DNA of 64,000 nucleotides from Galdieria sulphuraria (taxonomy: Eukaryota; Rhodophyta; Bangiophyceae; Galdieriales; Galdieriaceae): positions 1-64,000 of the forward strand of contig NW_005178444.1 of assembly GCF_000341285.1 (NCBI RefSeq), read 5' to 3'. The translations under genes were made by a program, and so were the position numbers. The notes beneath the pieces were generated by a model, which saw nothing but the letters and a program-made list of their open reading frames with translations, was not told where the DNA came from and made no database searches. Of this stretch, positions 60,102-64,000 are shown piece by piece; position 1 is the first letter of the stretch, and every line of letters begins with the position of its first letter.

Positions 60102-60629
60102 TTACCAAGCGTCCATAACTTGCAGTCTCAATTCATTCCACTTGGCTCGAAAAGTGACATGTCGCAAAGAAGCATGAAAGAATATAAATACGCAAGCAAC
60201 ACTCAAATAAACAAATAAAGATAGGAAAAAAGAAGACCATCCTATCACAATCAGTGTAAACCCTAACAAAAAGAATAAACGTAGCCTTGGACTCAACTTC
60301 CACTGTGGATAACCAAGGGTTGAAAAACTCCAAACTCGTCTGTCACTCCATATTGCTCTATACCACAGTCCAAGTAATAATAATAAAACTATTAGTGTCC
60401 AAGGATGTATAATAGCGTACAAAATAATTGTAATAAGAAACAATCTTAAATAGTTGGCTGAAAAATATTCGGCGTTGATTGCTAAACGTCTATATAAAGA
60501 AGTAGGTTTAGGAAAAGAAAACTTTTGAAAAAATTCCGACCAAGGCTTCGGTGGTTGCTGAAAATCATATTGAGTCAGAGCGTCATAATATTCACCTATA
60601 TAAAACCGTATCCTTGTAGACAGACTCAT
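60102..60629 (-). CDS. PRA1-family membrane protein (Rab acceptor)
   Basis: Single exon, about 175 aa. An N-terminal cytosolic part (KPWSEFFQKFSFPKP) leads into two long hydrophobic hairpins (about residues 60-100 and 120-160), the PRA1 arrangement, with the family signature of aromatic-rich N-terminus, SANYLRLFLI and a WSFSTLG linker. PRA1 proteins sit in ER, Golgi and endosome membranes and help load prenylated Rab GTPases. Start ATG chosen at 60629. The upstream same-strand RSH gene ends 34 bp before. Confidence 0.8.
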   Translation of the reverse strand: MSLSTRIRFYIGEYYDALTQYDFQQPPKPWSEFFQKFSFPKPTSLYRRLAINAEYFSANYLRLFLITIILYAIIHPWTLIVLLLLLGLWYRAIWSDRRVWSFSTLGYPQWKLSPRLRLFFLLGFTLIVIGWSSFFLSLFVYLSVACVFIFFHASLRHVTFRAKWNELRLQVMDAW

Positions 60630-60663
60630 TTCCAATCATAACAATAGAATGAATCCAATCTGT

Positions 60664-62994
60664 TTATTCCATTTGATGAATATCATTCACGACTACTCTT
60701 TCTACGCCTATTATTTCTAATAATAAGCACTTTATGTTTTCTATTTCTTTACTTGTCGATTCCACATGATATTCCAACATGGCTTCTGTACCTTGTGTAA
60801 CTGAATTGGTTTGTTTTATACAGGAAATAGATCGAGATACAACTGCAGATACATCCGAAAGCAAACCATTTCTATCTTTGCCAAAGACTCTTAACCAGAA
60901 AGAACTTAGACTATTCTTGGAAAAATCAACATTCGTACATTTCATTGGATTCAAACGAAGAAGAGGATAACCAATGGTCTCCAACCCTAGCCTAATATCT
61001 TCCAATTCTTGATGCCTTTCGTCTATAGGAAGTGATGTGAGATGAATACAATATCGTTTCCAGTCATCAAACTCTGTTAAAATGTATACCATTTTGTGCC
61101 TTTCCTTCTCTTTCAAGCTTTCCAATGAAATTCCATACTTATCAAAATAATGATTCCAAATGTGAAAGCCTGTTTGTATGCATTGCTTTGTATGCATTTG
61201 ATCAAAATATAACCTTAAATTCCGCTTAGCTATGCGAGTCTTTGCATAATCCATCCATTCTATTTGAGGTTCTGCAGAAGAGTTACAAGCAATTGTGACG
61301 ACATCTGCATTTTCCAATATATACCAAAAAGGAACAATCTTGCCATGGACTCTTGCACACGTCATTCTTAACCCAAGACAACTATCCAACTGAAAAGCAA
61401 TATCTACAATAGTTGATCCTCGAGGAAGATTGAAAATTTCCAAACAACGATCGGAATAGGACTCAAACTTCGCAAAAACAAATACTCGGCTTCCCAACAA
61501 CTCTCTACGAACCAACTCTACAAACTCTCTACTGTTGGCAATCTCGTCACCCCATTCCACAATAGTACTCATCCAACGTGTTGCTTTAGAAGCAATCACA
61601 ACACTATTATCTTTATACATCCAATGCGCTGCCATTCCATATTCTGCCACTAAATGCATTTCCAAAGTTCGAATTTGTACTTCTAATGGTGCCTGAGCAC
61701 CTCCGGCCATCACTGTAGTATGTAGAGACTGATAACCATTCTCTTTGGGAAATGCAATATAATCTTTTACACGACAAGGAAAAGGCTGCCACATGGCATG
61801 TACAATTCCTAAAGTATAGTAGCATAAAGACTTCTCCAAGGTTTCCAACATTTTGCGATTCCATTCGTTACATTGAGAAGCATCCGAAGAACAACATTCC
61901 AATTGCATCGGTTTTGGTGTTATAAGTACTCTTAAAGCAACCAAATCATAAATGTCCTCAATGTCCTTACCATGTTGTTGCATTTTCTTCCAAAGACTAT
62001 ACAATTCCTTAATTCTTGCAGATACTTCAACCTGAGCAACACTTTGTTGGAGTATAACATCATTTTGCAAAGCAGTTTTCAAAGCTTGGCGACTTTCTTC
62101 CAACACTCTCATATATTTGGGAAGTTTCTTTTCTACCAATTGTCTAATTTCTTCATATTCTGAAGGATACAAGTACATAAATCCCAATCTTTCCAATTCT
62201 GCTTTGATTTGCCACATGCCTAATCGATGTGCCAGTGGTGCAAAGATATCCAAAGTTTCCTTGGCAATCTTATGCCGTTTTGCTTGTTTCATAAATTGCA
62301 ATGTTCGCATATTATGTAATCTATCTGCCAATTTCACTATGATTATACGCCAATCTTCTGTCATAGCAATAAATAGCTGCCTTAAATTCTCAGCTTGCTT
62401 GTCTATCGAGATATCTGCCATTTTTGGCAACTTGGATACTTTTGTTTCTCCTTCAACAATTCTACGTACTTCCATTCCAAACAATTGCTCAATTGTACTT
62501 AAAGTAACTTCTGTATCTTCCACAGTATCGTGTAATAAACCAGCAACTATGGTGTCACGGTCCATTCTCAATTCGGCAAGTATATTAGCAACTGCCACTG
62601 GATGGGTTATAAAAGGATCTCCACTATGTCTCTTTTGTAATTCATGCGCTTGGTACGCAAGTTGTAAGGCACTTTTGATGACACGTAAATCACTAGTACT
62701 ATGATAGGTGAGTTGTGTTTCAAGTTGTGACCAATAATATTCCACAGGCTGGAGTTTCTCGTGTGGTAATTTAACAAAAGATAATTGCTCCAAGTCATTT
62801 TCAGAATCTTCTTCGCGTTGACGTGTTGTTAATATTCTCATGTAGTAGGCTACTGAAGCTTTCGCTCTTACGGTTGGAATAAGGCTTTTTTCTTGCAAGT
62901 GGGTCCACAAAGAACCCAGTCTTTTGCAACCTATGCAATGAGTTCTTTCGATATGGTTTCCATAAAAAAGAATACTCGCAGAATAAGCAAGCAT
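60664..62994 (-). CDS. RSH: RelA/SpoT homolog (bifunctional RSH, (p)ppGpp synthetase/hydrolase), plastid-type
   Basis: Single exon, 776 aa. The first 60-70 residues are basic and look like a transit peptide. The HD hydrolase domain has HP at 131-132, HDTVED at 145-150 and ADRLHNMRTL at 222-231, so the metal ligands are present. The synthetase domain has IEDIYDLVALRV (about 345-355), VKDYIAFPKENGYQSLHTTV (about 408-427) and EVQIRTLEMH. A TGS domain (VFVFAKFE...LPRGSTIVDIAFQL) and a C-terminal ACT domain (VFGKDRNGLLSDVSAVVS) follow. Both activities are predicted to be intact. Plastid RSH enzymes tune organelle transcription and translation to light and nutrient state. Confidence 0.9.
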   Translation of the reverse strand: MLAYSASILFYGNHIERTHCIGCKRLGSLWTHLQEKSLIPTVRAKASVAYYMRILTTRQREEDSENDLEQLSFVKLPHEKLQPVEYYWSQLETQLTYHSTSDLRVIKSALQLAYQAHELQKRHSGDPFITHPVAVANILAELRMDRDTIVAGLLHDTVEDTEVTLSTIEQLFGMEVRRIVEGETKVSKLPKMADISIDKQAENLRQLFIAMTEDWRIIIVKLADRLHNMRTLQFMKQAKRHKIAKETLDIFAPLAHRLGMWQIKAELERLGFMYLYPSEYEEIRQLVEKKLPKYMRVLEESRQALKTALQNDVILQQSVAQVEVSARIKELYSLWKKMQQHGKDIEDIYDLVALRVLITPKPMQLECCSSDASQCNEWNRKMLETLEKSLCYYTLGIVHAMWQPFPCRVKDYIAFPKENGYQSLHTTVMAGGAQAPLEVQIRTLEMHLVAEYGMAAHWMYKDNSVVIASKATRWMSTIVEWGDEIANSREFVELVRRELLGSRVFVFAKFESYSDRCLEIFNLPRGSTIVDIAFQLDSCLGLRMTCARVHGKIVPFWYILENADVVTIACNSSAEPQIEWMDYAKTRIAKRNLRLYFDQMHTKQCIQTGFHIWNHYFDKYGISLESLKEKERHKMVYILTEFDDWKRYCIHLTSLPIDERHQELEDIRLGLETIGYPLLRLNPMKCTNVDFSKNSLSSFWLRVFGKDRNGLLSDVSAVVSRSISCIKQTNSVTQGTEAMLEYHVESTSKEIENIKCLLLEIIGVERVVVNDIHQME

Positions 62995-63059
62995 CTTTCA
63001 CACGTAACTTGAAACTCCAAACAACGCCATTTTAGATTTCTTCCATCTCCTCTTCCTCA

Positions 63060-64000
63060 ATGCGATATTCTGAGCTGATTGGTTTTATTGGTTTCCAACA
63101 CACCTTGAAAAGAAGCTATAGAAATAGTTTATGGTGTAAAGTCAATTTTGTTTATCGGGAAATGCACAGGTTTGTTTTCAGAAGAAATATATACAAATTC
63201 ACGAGTTGTTTATCGTCTATTTAGGACAGACTGTTTAGCAGGTTGTTGCCTGTTCCCTCGTCAACTTCGAAAGCACAACTCTATTATAGCTCTTCCTCCA
63301 AGACATAAATTCTTGTTTGCTTGGCACTATAGGGCCATTACTTCTTCTACTGTGACAACTAAAATTCCCTCCAAAAGGCAAACAGTAAGCAAAGAAGCAT
63401 TGCAACAAACCAAAGCGTGGCAGATTCCGCTCTTTCGAGTACTCTTAACAGAACAGCATTCAAAACGAGAACTTTTATGGCTGCACAATTTTTCTGTTGT
63501 CTATGATTTGTTTTTAAGTAATCATTCTTTGAAGAGACAAGATGCAACGGAACAACAGGTTGCCTATTTGGATTGGCTATCCAAACAAAGATATTTTTTG
63601 AGACAAGGTATATTAGCTCCAGAAAAGAAGGAGTTATTGTCCCATTTGAAGTTGTTACCTACTTGGAGAAGAGGTAGAAAACCAGAGCGTATTCAACAAC
63701 ATAAAACAAGTTATTTGAGAAAAGACTTTCAGATTGATGTGCAATGGAACAATCTATCTGACCAACAAATCCTTAAGAAGTGGGAAGAATTTAAAAGGAA
63801 TCCTAGAAATAAGACTTGGGCCACCAATTGGAAACGACTCTATCGTTATAAGAGAATGTATGGCCATATTGATTTGGATAAGGAAAATTGCAAAGATAGA
63901 AAGTTGTTGAATTGGTTACGTAGACAACACAGAGCTATTAGAGAAGAAAAACTGGATGAAGAAAGGCTGACTTTGTTGGCCATGTTGGGTGATGACCCAG
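63060..64000 (+). CDS. Helicase-associated (HA) domain repeat protein, 5' part; runs off the window
   Basis: An open frame runs from about 63250 to the window end without a stop. It contains at least two units of the HA domain: one ending LDWLSKQRYFLRQGILAPEK and one reading WATNWKRLYRYKRMYGHIDL followed by LLNWLRRQHRAIREEKLDEERL, with the W...Y...GH...W...QR pattern of that family. HA domains occur C-terminal to some helicases and as stand-alone arrays in algae. The start is unresolved: ATG codons at 63060 and 63163 are in another frame and need a splice before about 63245; their basic sequence could be a transit peptide. The 3' end lies beyond 64000. Confidence 0.6.

Overview
The window is the left end of a nuclear chromosome of a very compact eukaryote, most likely a cyanidiophycean red alga such as Galdieria (inference). 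The evidence is a telomeric array at base 1, many GT-AG introns of about 50-60 nt, neighbouring genes only 3-150 bp apart, moderately AT-rich DNA, and nuclear genes for plastid proteins (a lumenal CYP38/TLP40-type cyclophilin, a KEA antiporter, an RSH (p)ppGpp enzyme, an ENH1-type rubredoxin).

Bases 1-541 are telomere, built from 10- and 11-nt units that decay inward. Bases 542-4250 hold three diverged subtelomeric blocks of about 1.15-1.34 kb, each an AT-rich part followed by a pyrimidine-rich minisatellite; block 2 begins with telomere-like DNA. About 1.1 kb of block 3 and its flank (3809-4926) recurs at 9467-10447. Between the two copies lies a small gene island (about 5.1-9.0 kb) in which at least three compact multi-exon genes can be partly read. 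Bases 10448-21875 are gene-poor. A fossil P-loop/nuclease-like gene (21876-24389) closes the subtelomere.

From about 24.4 kb to the end the DNA is densely coding. In order: a small unknown gene (-), a GT23-like fucosyltransferase (-), a DPP8/9-type peptidase (+), exportin-T (-), a steroid 5-alpha-reductase (-), a two-domain anion ABC permease (-), an alpha/beta hydrolase (+), a GCP5/6-like gamma-tubulin complex protein (-), a KEA antiporter (-), a CYP38-like cyclophilin (+), a SANT plus U-box-like protein (+), a Tyr/Cys-rich secreted protein (-), an unknown 74-aa ORF (-), an AFG2-family AAA ATPase (-), a 2OG-Fe(II) oxygenase (+), a TENA-type protein (+), a BRAP-like E3 (-), a rubredoxin-like membrane protein (+), an XRCC2-like protein (-), a PHD plus HARE-HTH protein (+), a PRA1 protein (-), an RSH enzyme (-) and the start of a helicase-associated-domain protein (+).

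The genes mix housekeeping (tRNA export, ribosome biogenesis, microtubule nucleation, recombination, chromatin, ubiquitin) with plastid functions (lumenal folding, K+/H+ exchange, alarmone signalling, redox). I see no metabolic operon. The main structural theme is extreme packing: same-strand genes that nearly abut or overlap, and divergent start codons as little as 13 bp apart. Splice sites were placed by eye from GT/AG, reading-frame phase and family similarity; places where a junction does not resolve are stated. No viral element, CRISPR array, tRNA or rRNA was recognised.
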